Notes: generated by a model from the sequence alone, not told the origin. DNA of 13,393 nucleotides from Bacillota bacterium (GCA_023391955.1 JAEWAA010000151.1:1-13393); one strand, 5' to 3'; shown: positions 7,271 through 12,929, numbered from the stretch's first letter. Translations and numbers: made by a program.

Positions 7271-8053
7271 TCATTCTCCTTTTTCTGCCGCAATAGTCAG
7301 CTGTACGCCCGCTTCCTCCAGCTCCTTCTTGGCCATTTCGGGAAGAAGGGGATCGGCGATGAGACGGTCAATGTCCTTCAGATCCGCCACCTTGGCAAAC
7401 ACGGATTTGCCGTATTTGCTGTGGTCCGCCAGCAGAATCACCTCGCGGCCGGCATGGATCATCTTCCGCTTCATTTCCGCTTCGGTAATGCTCGGTGTGG
7501 TCAAACCCGCTGCCGGCTCAATTCCATTGATAGCCAAAAAGGTTTTATCCACCCGCAGCTGCTCCAGTGCCCGTTCCGCCATGGGGCCAACCATTGCCAA
7601 GGTTTCATAACGAACCGTTCCCCCTGTCAGCACCAGGCTGATGTTGGACTGCTGGGCCAGCTCCTGGGCAACCACGATGGAGTTGGTAACCACGGTCAGC
7701 CTTGGAACCGACTTGATGGCTTTGGCCAGATAGTAGGTAGTGGTGCCGGAGTCTAGGATGATGGTGTCCCCTTCCCGGACCAGCGCCGCGGCTTCCCGGG
7801 CAATGGCTTCCTTCTGGAGACGGAAACGGTCCTCCTTCTCCACATAGGACGGTTCGGCATTATCCGCTTGGACAAGGGCCACCGCACCTCCATGGGTACG
7901 GCGGACCAGCCCGCTTTCCTCCAGATCCTTCAAATCCCGTCTCACCGTGGATTCCGACACCTGAAATGTCAGGGCCAGTTCCTGCACGGAAGCACGTCCG
8001 GCATGCTGTATATGATCGCTTATCTGCTGCTTGCGTTCTTCTTCAAATAACAA
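7271..8053 (-). CDS. fruR: DeoR-family transcriptional regulator of the fructose operon
   Basis: DNA-binding regulator of about 260 residues. An N-terminal winged helix-turn-helix has VSESTVRRDLKDLEESG as recognition segment, followed by RRTHGGAV. A DeoR-type effector domain carries ILDSGTTTYYLA, VVTNS, LTGGTVR and FLAINGIEP, the sugar-phosphate site; fructose 1-phosphate is the likely ligand from context and family. The frame is open further upstream to 8137, but the start is placed at TTG 8053. A perfect AGGAGGTGA (8069-8061) lies 7 bases before it, the protein then begins MLFEEERKQQI like most DeoR proteins, and the GTG at 8137 coincides with the predicted transcription start. It is the first gene of the operon, so it probably regulates its own transcription together with fruKA. 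Confidence 0.92.
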   Translation of the reverse strand: MLFEEERKQQISDHIQHAGRASVQELALTFQVSESTVRRDLKDLEESGLVRRTHGGAVALVQADNAEPSYVEKEDRFRLQKEAIAREAAALVREGDTIILDSGTTTYYLAKAIKSVPRLTVVTNSIVVAQELAQQSNISLVLTGGTVRYETLAMVGPMAERALEQLRVDKTFLAINGIEPAAGLTTPSITEAEMKRKMIHAGREVILLADHSKYGKSVFAKVADLKDIDRLIADPLLPEMAKKELEEAGVQLTIAAEKGE

Positions 8054-8060
8054 GGGGGCC

Positions 8061-8069
8061 TCACCTCCT
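8061..8069 (-). promoter_or_regulatory. Ribosome binding site fixing the fruR TTG start
   Basis: AGGAGGTGA on the minus strand is a 9-base match to the 16S 3' end, 7 bases before TTG 8053. No comparable site precedes the GTG at 8137. Confidence 0.85.
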
Positions 8070-8142
8070 GAGCTAGTTTGCTCATTTGCAGTCATTTTAT
8101 AAAAGATAAGGAGTAAATCATGATTGTTTCCTCTCACTTATG

Positions 8143-8171
8143 ATAATATATGATCATTATTATTTTGTAAA
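8143..8171 (-). promoter_or_regulatory. Sigma-A-type promoter of the fru operon
   Basis: On the minus strand TTTACA (8171-8166), a 17-bp spacer, then TATTAT (8148-8143). The predicted transcript starts near 8136, leaving a leader of about 80 bases before the fruR TTG. The -35 is partly inside the CcpA-like palindrome. An alternative, TTGAAT just upstream with AATAAT, would place the palindrome within the spacer. Confidence 0.65.
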
Positions 8172-8179
8172 GCGCTTTA
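8168..8179. promoter_or_regulatory. CcpA-type cre palindrome upstream of fruR
   Basis: TAAAGCGCTTTA is a perfect 12-bp palindrome carrying the cre core AAAGCGCTTT, though the outermost consensus positions (TG and CA) do not match. It overlaps the -35 of the fru promoter, consistent with glucose repression by blocking RNA polymerase. CcpA binding is inference from the core. Confidence 0.65.
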
Positions 8180-8187
8180 TTCAAGAA

Positions 8188-8207
8188 AATCACTCACAAA
8201 TAATCAC
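8188..8207. repeat. Direct repeat AATCAC upstream of the fru promoter
   Basis: AATCAC occurs at 8188-8193 and 8202-8207, 14 bp apart, each in a CA-rich context, just upstream of the cre and -35. The position suits a FruR site, since DeoR regulators often use direct half-sites, but no known consensus was matched. Confidence 0.35.
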
Positions 8208-8238
8208 ATATGCGCACATTCTTCCCTAATTCATACAC

Positions 8239-8271
8239 AAAAAAACGCCTAAGCCAGTTTTGGCCCAAGCG
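8239..8271 (-). terminator. Intrinsic terminator of the kinase gene
   Basis: On the minus strand CGCTTGGGCCA pairs fully with TGGCTTAGGCG (11 bp, three wobbles) around the tetraloop AAAC, then seven T. It separates the kinase gene from the fru operon promoter. Confidence 0.9.
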
Positions 8272-8292
8272 CCTTCCATTATCCTCATTCTT

Positions 8293-9192
8293 TTAGTCCC
8301 CCGCCTCCATCAAAAGCGAAGCCGCCAGCTCCACATGCTCCAGGGACGACGGCAAGTGGCTTTCCACATTCCAGCTTTCCGCCATGGCCGTTTCGATATA
8401 GAACAGCTGGCGCAGGTCAGCCTCCGGCACCTCCAAGCGTTCCGCCAGACTGATGATAATTGCGTTCATCCTTCCATAAGTACCGGGGGTAATGATGTCG
8501 CCAACCTCATTCAGGATAAACCGCGGCAGGTCAAATATTGGGTCGCCGGTCACACCCTTGGGGTCGATGATCCGGTAAGCACCATTTTGCTCCAACAGGA
8601 TATTGTCATGATGCAAGTCGCCGTGCAGCAAAACCCGCCGGGGATAGGCGTCCCACAAAACCAAGCAGAGCTCCTCCGCTTTTTGCATATGTCCGCATAG
8701 TCTGCGGTTTCCTTCCCTCTCCCGCATATAACGGGCGATCCGGGTAACCCAATCCAAGTAAGAGGGATACACTGCCGCATCGGCTGGTGCGATATGCAAA
8801 CTGTCAACCAAACTGGAAAATACGGATAGTCTCTTGTCTAAAGACGGCTCGCTCCGCAGGGGCGTTCCCGGAAGAATCCGCTCCTCCAGCAGGGCCCCCT
8901 CCGCCGCATCCGCGGCAAACAACCGGCAAAACCTCCTGCCGTTGTACTCCTCCAATGCCATTGCTTCCGTTGTCCGTTCCCTGCTGGGGGGACCAAGCTT
9001 CAGGATTGCCTTGCCGAATGAGGAGGATTCACAGGTGAATACACAGTTTGCCGAAAAGGAGTGCAGCAGCCCCAGTCCGGTGAGTCCCCACCGTTCTGTA
9101 CATCTGGACAGCTTCTCCCCCAATCCGTCCCAAAATACGCTGCCGAACCGGCCTATAATTTGATCTGCTTCCTCTTCTGTAAAGCTGTACAT
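8293..9192 (-). CDS. APH(6)/hydroxyurea-kinase-like phosphotransferase
   Basis: Predicted cytoplasmic ATP-dependent small-molecule kinase (299 aa) of the aminoglycoside/hydroxyurea resistance kinase family, which includes APH(6) streptomycin kinases. The catalytic loop is LLHGDLHHDN (His190, Gly191, Asp192, Asn197), and the metal-binding Asp210 lies in IIDPKGVTGDPIFDLP, the form typical of this family. The N-lobe has AILKLG as likely ATP-binding lysine strand and EERILPGTPL as the hinge region. The ATG at 9192 is preferred over the in-frame ATG at 9222, because CCGGAGG lies 6 bases upstream and the predicted transcript starts near 9218. It stands alone, with its own promoter and terminator. 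Whether it confers resistance or acts on a metabolite cannot be told; many chromosomal members are uncharacterised. Confidence 0.85.
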   Translation of the reverse strand: MYSFTEEEADQIIGRFGSVFWDGLGEKLSRCTERWGLTGLGLLHSFSANCVFTCESSSFGKAILKLGPPSRERTTEAMALEEYNGRRFCRLFAADAAEGALLEERILPGTPLRSEPSLDKRLSVFSSLVDSLHIAPADAAVYPSYLDWVTRIARYMREREGNRRLCGHMQKAEELCLVLWDAYPRRVLLHGDLHHDNILLEQNGAYRIIDPKGVTGDPIFDLPRFILNEVGDIITPGTYGRMNAIIISLAERLEVPEADLRQLFYIETAMAESWNVESHLPSSLEHVELAASLLMEAGD

Positions 9193-9224
9193 ATAATGCC
9201 TCCGGTAATCCGACGTTACCATTT

Positions 9225-9254
9225 ATTGTACTGCACAGCTTGTCCGGGACTCAA
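9225..9254 (-). promoter_or_regulatory. Promoter of the kinase gene
   Basis: Minus strand TTGAGT (9254-9249), 18-bp spacer, TACAAT (9230-9225). The predicted start near 9218 lies downstream of the ATG at 9222, which supports translation from 9192. Confidence 0.6.
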
Positions 9255-9271
9255 CCGGAGAATGGCCGGTC

Positions 9272-9300
9272 TTTACATTGCCGACCGCTGCCCCTACAAT
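9272..9300 (+). promoter_or_regulatory. Promoter of the NucA/NucB-like gene
   Basis: TTTACA (9272-9277), 17-bp spacer, TACAAT (9295-9300). The -10 ends 7 bases before the GAGGTGA ribosome binding site (9308-9314), so the leader is very short. It is divergent from the kinase promoter. A 5-bp inverted repeat ACCGG/CCGGT (9254-9270) lies between the two -35 elements. Confidence 0.65.
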
Positions 9301-9324
9301 ATCCTTTGAGGTGAAGCCGCTCCA

Positions 9325-9759
9325 ATGAAAAAATACATACGAATTGTCCTTCTGCTGCTTGTTGTGGGCGTCCTCTTCTATGCCCAGATGAACGGATATA
9401 TCGATATCCGCTTTGATGAAGAAACGGGTACGGGGGAAACTGTGACGCTTCAGTTCCCGTCGGACCGGTACCCGGAAACGGCCCTCCACATTAAAGAGGC
9501 TATCGCCGCCGGAGAATCCCCAACCTGCACCCTGGACCGGAAAGGGGCCGACCAAAACCGCAAGGAATCCCTGAAGGGTATTCCCACCAAAGCAGGCTAT
9601 GACCGGGACGAATGGCCGATGGCCATGTGCGCGGAGGGCGGTGCCGGTGCGGATATCAAATATATCGACCCCTCCGACAACCGGGGAGCAGGAAGCTGGG
9701 TCAGCAACCAGCTGGAGCAATACCCGGACGGCACCCGCGTCCAATTTGTCGTTCCGTAA
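9325..9759 (+). CDS. NucA/NucB-type secreted DNase
   Basis: Small (144 aa) nuclease of the Bacillus NucA/NucB family, which cuts DNA outside the cell or at the cell surface during competence or sporulation. Residues 4-21 form a hydrophobic signal peptide or membrane anchor after MKKYIR. The mature domain starts near FPSDRYPETALHI and contains the family core: DRDEWP (93-98, catalytic/metal region), ADIKY (109-113) and NRGAGSW (119-125). Cys68 and Cys102 could form a disulfide. The ATG is preceded by GAGGTGA at a 10-base spacing. No gene for a NucA inhibitor (Nin) lies beside it. It converges on the glycosyltransferase gene with a 27-bp gap. Whether it acts in DNA uptake, sporulation or nutrient scavenging cannot be decided here. 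Confidence 0.88.
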   Translation: MKKYIRIVLLLLVVGVLFYAQMNGYIDIRFDEETGTGETVTLQFPSDRYPETALHIKEAIAAGESPTCTLDRKGADQNRKESLKGIPTKAGYDRDEWPMAMCAEGGAGADIKYIDPSDNRGAGSWVSNQLEQYPDGTRVQFVVP

Positions 9760-9760
9760 G

Positions 9761-9777
9761 CCGGTTTTTAGCACCGG
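9761..9777. terminator. Weak hairpin between convergent genes
   Basis: CCGGT (9761-9765) pairs with ACCGG (9773-9777) around a 7-nt loop in the 27-bp gap between the nuclease and glycosyltransferase stops. The stem is short and the T tract poor on both strands, so terminator function is doubtful. Confidence 0.3.
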
Positions 9778-9786
9778 TGTTTGCAA

Positions 9787-10668
9787 TTAGTAAGGCAGAT
9801 TCGAAATACATCTGGACAGAGCCACATTGAGCATATCCTGGTTATAATACGGATGCAGAGTATTGTGGTGAAGCAGCTTTTCGGCCCATCGCGCGGCACG
9901 GCTGTATGATTCGTAATCATGCGCATTTATATTAAAATGCACAAAATCCATATGCGTTTGGTATTCTTCCTCAGTCGGGTATACCCCGATATGCGAAAAC
10001 TGCCGTTCGCGCACTCTCCGCGCCGAAAGCTCTTGAATGTCGCGGAAGCTCTGGGAAACCTGTCCGGCATGCTGCCTGTAATAAAGCAGCGGCTGCGGCA
10101 GGTTTGCCATTTGTACATAAGGGGCAATCCGGTTCCACAGCTCGTAATCCTCTGCATGCGGAAAGTCGGAACTGTAGCGGATATGCAGCCGCTCAATTGT
10201 GCTGCGCCTGAGCATAATGGTGGGGTGGGAGATGCAGGTATGAAACAGCAGCCAGGTCCGGATTTCTTCATGGGTCAGCGGATTTATTTTGTGGTTGCCC
10301 TGCCGCGAGAGTATCATGCCCGTACCGCACAAGTCGATATGGGGATTCTCCTCCATAAAATGGACTTGGAGCATGAGCCGGTCAAGGGAGCTGGTATCAT
10401 CCGCATCCATCCGGGCTACGTATTCCCCTTTTGCTATAGACAAACCATGGTTTAACGATGCAATCAATCCCAATTGGGATTCATGCCTGACGATTTTAAC
10501 GCGGGGATCCTTAACCATGTCCAGCATGATGGATGTGGAATCGGTAGAGCCATCGTCAATAATAATGAATTCAAAATCCCGGTAGGTTTGAAACAGCATG
10601 CTCTCAATGGAAGCCTGGAGATAAATATCGTTATTGAAGGTAGACATAACAATGGACACCTTTGGCAC
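9787..10668 (-). CDS. Family 2 glycosyltransferase
   Basis: Predicted cytoplasmic GT-A-fold glycosyltransferase (294 aa) that moves a sugar from a nucleotide donor to a cell-surface or polysaccharide acceptor. The start MPKVSIVMSTFNN is the standard GT2 N-terminus. DDGS (38-41) binds the nucleotide, MDADD (87-91) is the metal-binding DXD region, and SHPTIM and EDYELWNR are the acceptor-side signature near residues 150-175. The rest is a helical tail without membrane spans. The GTG at 10668 is chosen because AAGGAGGG (10682-10675) lies 6 bases upstream. The upstream in-frame ATG at 10737 has no ribosome binding site and would add 23 residues absent from the family. It stands alone, away from any polysaccharide cluster visible here, so acceptor and pathway are unknown. 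Confidence 0.88.
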   Translation of the reverse strand: MPKVSIVMSTFNNDIYLQASIESMLFQTYRDFEFIIIDDGSTDSTSIMLDMVKDPRVKIVRHESQLGLIASLNHGLSIAKGEYVARMDADDTSSLDRLMLQVHFMEENPHIDLCGTGMILSRQGNHKINPLTHEEIRTWLLFHTCISHPTIMLRRSTIERLHIRYSSDFPHAEDYELWNRIAPYVQMANLPQPLLYYRQHAGQVSQSFRDIQELSARRVRERQFSHIGVYPTEEEYQTHMDFVHFNINAHDYESYSRAARWAEKLLHHNTLHPYYNQDMLNVALSRCISNLPY

Positions 10669-10674
10669 GGACAG

Positions 10675-10682
10675 CCCTCCTT
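10675..10682 (-). promoter_or_regulatory. Ribosome binding site fixing the glycosyltransferase GTG start
   Basis: AAGGAGGG on the minus strand, 6 bases before GTG 10668; this decides the start against the upstream ATG at 10737. Confidence 0.8.
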
Positions 10683-10747
10683 CTTCGCATAGGTCTACGA
10701 TATAGTAATCTCCTCCTACGGGAATGGATTGGTTCATGCAACCAAGC

Positions 10748-10781
10748 TTAAGAGCCTTTTTTTATGAAAAAAGGCTCTTAA
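10748..10781. repeat. Perfect 15-bp inverted repeat in the divergent gap
   Basis: TTAAGAGCCTTTTTT (10748-10762) and its exact complement AAAAAAGGCTCTTAA (10767-10781) flank the loop TATG. The T run is inside the stem rather than after it on both strands, so this is not a textbook terminator. It lies between the glycosyltransferase start and the padR promoter, and so in the leader of a glycosyltransferase transcript if that promoter lies further up. Confidence 0.8.
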
Positions 10782-10790
10782 CTACTTTAT

Positions 10791-10844
10791 CTGTCGTAGT
10801 AATTATGCTACAATGGTTTTACTACGACAGACGAAGTACGACAG
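10791..10844. promoter_or_regulatory. Three-arm operator, probably for the PadR repressor
   Basis: CTGTCGTAGT (10791-10800) is an exact inverted partner of ACTACGACAG (10821-10830), and a third arm TACGACAG follows at 10837-10844. The two outermost arms of the inverted pair bracket the padR -10 element, with the second arm at the predicted start site, so binding would block transcription. Assignment to the adjacent PadR protein is inference from position; the motif differs from the ATGT/ACAT sites known for some PadR proteins. Confidence 0.65.
10806..10814 (+). promoter_or_regulatory. Extended -10 promoter of the padR operon
   Basis: TGCTACAAT is an extended -10 (TG-n-TACAAT). The -35 position (10786-10791) reads TTTATC, a weak match, as expected for an extended -10 promoter. 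The predicted start is near 10821. Confidence 0.6.
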
Positions 10845-10896
10845 ATGCAGTAATAGAGCGGAATCAACCGGCTAAACCGGAAAGGAGGCCCGGCGT

Positions 10897-11223
10897 GTGA
10901 TCAGCAGCGATGTAATCCGGGGTTATAACGACACGATGATCCTGTATATGCTCCTGGACGGAGAGTCATATGGCTATGAAATCTCCAAGAATATCAAGAG
11001 GCTCTCCGAGGAGAAATACATTATGAAGGAAACCACGCTTTATTCCGCTTTTACCCGGCTGGAGAATAACGGCTATATCGAATCGTTCCACAAGGACGAA
11101 ACCTTGGGCAAAAGACGGACCTATTACCGCATGACACCGGCGGGTTTGGCTTATTATCAGGACAAATGCAGAGAATGGCTGGTTACCCAAGAGGTTGTCA
11201 ACAAATTTATAAAGGAGCTGTGA
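10897..11223 (+). CDS. PadR-family transcriptional repressor
   Basis: Winged-helix regulator of 108 aa, the short PadR subfamily. ILYMLLDGESYGYEI is the typical opening helix pair, KETTLYSAFTRLENNGYI the recognition helix and wing entry, and RRTYYRMTPAGLAYY the wing and start of the C-terminal dimer helix. The GTG start is preceded by AAAGGAGG at 8 bases. Four bases separate its stop from the next gene, with the next ribosome binding site inside its last codons, so the two are co-transcribed and coupled. PadR repressors with such a partner commonly control membrane stress or transport functions, often responding to envelope-active compounds. The promoter contains a matching operator array, which points to autoregulation. 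Confidence 0.9.
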   Translation: MISSDVIRGYNDTMILYMLLDGESYGYEISKNIKRLSEEKYIMKETTLYSAFTRLENNGYIESFHKDETLGKRRTYYRMTPAGLAYYQDKCREWLVTQEVVNKFIKEL

Positions 11224-11227
11224 TCGT

Positions 11228-12202
11228 ATGGACACAATCGCCAGTTATCTGGATAACATGTTCGCTTCCCTCCCCCGTACAAGGCAGATGCTGACGCTGA
11301 AGGAAGAGATGCTTGCTACTATGGAGGAGAAATATCAGGAGCTGAAGCACGAGGGCAAAACGGAAAACGAAGCGGTGGGTATCGTCATTTCGGAATTCGG
11401 CAACATTGATGAGCTGATGGCGGAGCTGAATATTCCCCTGGCTTCTGAGGAGGCGGTTCTACCCGTTGTCACAGAGGAAGAGGCTTATGGCTTCATGAAG
11501 GTAAAGAAAAGCACCGGACTGTTGATTGGATTAGGTGTATTTATGTGTATTGCAGGGGTTGCCCTTCTGGTCTTCATCTCGACCCTGGTGGAAAACAGCG
11601 TATTCGGCGGGCTGCTTTCGGAGGACTCCGGATATATGGTGGGGCTTGCCGCCATGTTCGCTCTTATTGTACCGGCTATCGGCATCTTTATCTATGCGGG
11701 TATGAAGCTGGAGAAATACAAATATCTGCAGGGGGAATTCGTCATTGACGCCTCCCTGAAGGCTATGCTGGAGAGCAGGAAAGCCGCCTTTGCTCCTACG
11801 TACACCTTTTCCCTCATCGCCGGAGTTTGTCTGGCCGTGGTTTCCCCTGTTGCCATCTTCATCGCATCCGCGGTGGGAGAGCAAACCGCCACCTACGGCG
11901 TCTCGGTCACCCTGCTTCTGGTGGGAATCGCCGTGATTCTTTTCATTTATTATGGAAGCATCCGGGAGAGCTACAATATGCTGCTCCAGCAGGAGGAGTT
12001 TACGAAGGAGAAAAAGGAAATCAATCGGGTGATCGGTGTGGTTGCCTCCATTGTTTGGCCGGTGGCCACCTGTATTTTTCTGGCCAGCGGGTTCATCTAT
12101 GGCATGTGGCATATCAATTGGGTGGTATTCCCCGTCACCGGCATCCTCTTCGGCACCTTCTGCGGCGCCTACAGCATCCTCAAGGAGCGCGGGCGGGCGT
12201 AG
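11228..12202 (+). CDS. Six-TM membrane protein with N-terminal HAAS-like domain
   Basis: A 324-residue protein partnered with PadR. Residues 1-70 form a helical domain (YLDNMFASLP, EEMLATMEEKYQELKHEG, SEFGNIDELMAEL) of the HAAS/DUF1700 or permease-prefix type, typically encoded beside PadR and thought to couple the regulator to a membrane partner. The rest has about six hydrophobic spans near 96-118, 135-158, 190-215, 223-243, 265-292 and 297-317, with charged loops such as EEFTKEKKEINR. No transport or enzyme motif is visible, so I assign no activity. Translation starts at ATG with AAAGGAG 10 bases upstream, overlapping the end of padR. A plausible role is sensing or transport at the membrane under PadR control; this is inference. 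Confidence 0.8.
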   Translation: MDTIASYLDNMFASLPRTRQMLTLKEEMLATMEEKYQELKHEGKTENEAVGIVISEFGNIDELMAELNIPLASEEAVLPVVTEEEAYGFMKVKKSTGLLIGLGVFMCIAGVALLVFISTLVENSVFGGLLSEDSGYMVGLAAMFALIVPAIGIFIYAGMKLEKYKYLQGEFVIDASLKAMLESRKAAFAPTYTFSLIAGVCLAVVSPVAIFIASAVGEQTATYGVSVTLLLVGIAVILFIYYGSIRESYNMLLQQEEFTKEKKEINRVIGVVASIVWPVATCIFLASGFIYGMWHINWVVFPVTGILFGTFCGAYSILKERGRA

Positions 12203-12218
12203 TGGTTAACCATAACAC

Positions 12219-12264
12219 AAAGAAATAGGCCGCCCTTTGACCGGGGACACGACCTATTTCTTTT
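12219..12264 (+). terminator. Intrinsic terminator of the padR operon
   Basis: AAAGAAATAGG (12219-12229) pairs perfectly with CCTATTTCTTT (12253-12263) over 11 bp, with a 23-nt loop, ending in a TTTT run. The mirrored A/T content may let it act on the convergent ASRT transcript too. Confidence 0.7.
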
Positions 12265-12314
12265 AGGTAGTACCTGTTTAAAAGCTGACCACCCTTAAAG
12301 CGGCTGTTGCGCAT

Positions 12315-12341
12315 GAGAGTCGTGTTAGCCGCACGGCTCTC
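12315..12341. terminator. Second hairpin between padR operon and ASRT gene
   Basis: GAGAGTCGTG (12315-12324) pairs with CACGGCTCTC (12332-12341) over 10 bp on the plus strand with one G-U pair, followed by only three T. GCGCA (12309-12313) and TGCGC (12351-12355) can add an outer stem. It could be a back-up terminator or a structured element between the convergent genes. Confidence 0.4.
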
Positions 12342-12374
12342 TTTGCATTGTGCGCTCATTCATATTGAACTGTT

Positions 12375-12737
12375 TTACAGCGGATATGCCATGGTAGTCA
12401 TCAGGCTGTTCTCGGCCTGGGTGGAATCCAGCCGGCTGTATTGTACGATAACCGGCACATTGCTCTCCACTTCCATCGCATAGGGGACGCCTACCGGAAT
12501 GCCTACGCCGTCTTTGATCAGAGAGCTTGTCCGGATATGCTTGGTCCGTTTGGCGGGGCAGACGGCCGGCACCTTCTCCAGCGGAGCTTGATCCTCGTAA
12601 TAAACAGTCACCAGGATTTGCGCGTCCTCGTCGCCGCAATTCAGTACGCAAATGGATTCGTGGCTCAACAGCTCACCCTTGCTTACCGGAGGGATGAAGC
12701 CGTCCGGAATATACCAATTTAATGCACCCTTGCCCAT
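12375..12737 (-). CDS. Sensory rhodopsin transducer (ASRT)-family protein
   Basis: Soluble 120-residue beta-sandwich protein closely resembling the Anabaena sensory rhodopsin transducer (about 125 aa). Conserved segments are YIPDGFIPP (9-17), LLSHESICVLN (23-33), VYYEDQAP (45-52), PAKRTKHIR (61-69) and, at the C-terminus, ESNVPVIVQYSRLDS and QAENS (91-111). In Anabaena the tetramer binds the rhodopsin; the wider superfamily has been proposed to bind small molecules, often near sugar metabolism genes. No rhodopsin is present here, and the gene is divergent from GH51, so a sugar-linked ligand-binding role is likely but unproven. ATG 12737 is chosen because CGGAGGTG lies 10 bases upstream and the promoter (-10 at 12801-12796) lies within the longer frame. 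The longer frame to 12845 lacks support. Confidence 0.85.
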   Translation of the reverse strand: MGKGALNWYIPDGFIPPVSKGELLSHESICVLNCGDEDAQILVTVYYEDQAPLEKVPAVCPAKRTKHIRTSSLIKDGVGIPVGVPYAMEVESNVPVIVQYSRLDSTQAENSLMTTMAYPL

Positions 12738-12795
12738 GTTCAAAAAGCACCTCCGCAGGTTGTGGTCGTTCTCATAAACATTGCATTTCCCCTCT

Positions 12796-12824
12796 ATCAT
12801 AACGGCCCCGGGAAAGTGAATCAA
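12796..12824 (-). promoter_or_regulatory. Promoter of the ASRT-family gene
   Basis: Minus strand TTGATT (12824-12819), a 17-bp spacer, then TATGAT (12801-12796). The predicted start is near 12789, about 50 bases before ATG 12737. Confidence 0.65.
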
Positions 12825-12899
12825 TAGCCCACCGGAAGATTTCACAGAAAAACAAATAAATTCGGAAACAAAAACAGATCACAGCAAGAAAGCAGGATA

Positions 12900-12929
12900 T
12901 TGCGGTAAAAAAGCAGCTTTGGTTATGTT
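12900..12929 (+). promoter_or_regulatory. Tentative promoter of the GH51 gene
   Basis: TTGCGG (12900-12905), an 18-bp spacer and TATGTT (12924-12929) are the best hexamer pair before the GH51 start, but both are imperfect. No clear cre or AraR-type palindrome is visible in 12825-12987. Confidence 0.3.

Noticed and set aside
6698..7756. Plus-strand open frame (352 codons) opposite fruK and fruR
   Set aside because: Crosses the border of two well-supported genes on the other strand and has no recognisable domain.
8054..8137. N-terminal extension of FruR from GTG 8137
   Set aside because: Predicted transcription start coincides with it, it has no ribosome binding site, and DeoR proteins begin at the LFEEERKQQI segment.
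9223..9786. Minus-strand open frame (187 codons) opposite the nuclease gene
   Set aside because: The plus-strand frame has a signal peptide, ribosome binding site, promoter and NucA/NucB motifs; the minus frame has none.
12325..12651. Minus-strand open frame overlapping the ASRT gene in another frame
   Set aside because: Arginine-rich out-of-frame shadow running through the stop and the downstream hairpin; no ribosome binding site.
12738..12845. N-terminal extension of the ASRT-family protein
   Set aside because: The promoter -35 and -10 lie inside the extension, and the ASRT family starts close to the chosen ATG.
12906..12922. cre site before the GH51 gene (AAAGC-A-GCTTT)
   Set aside because: The extra central base breaks the cre spacing, and the flanks do not match.
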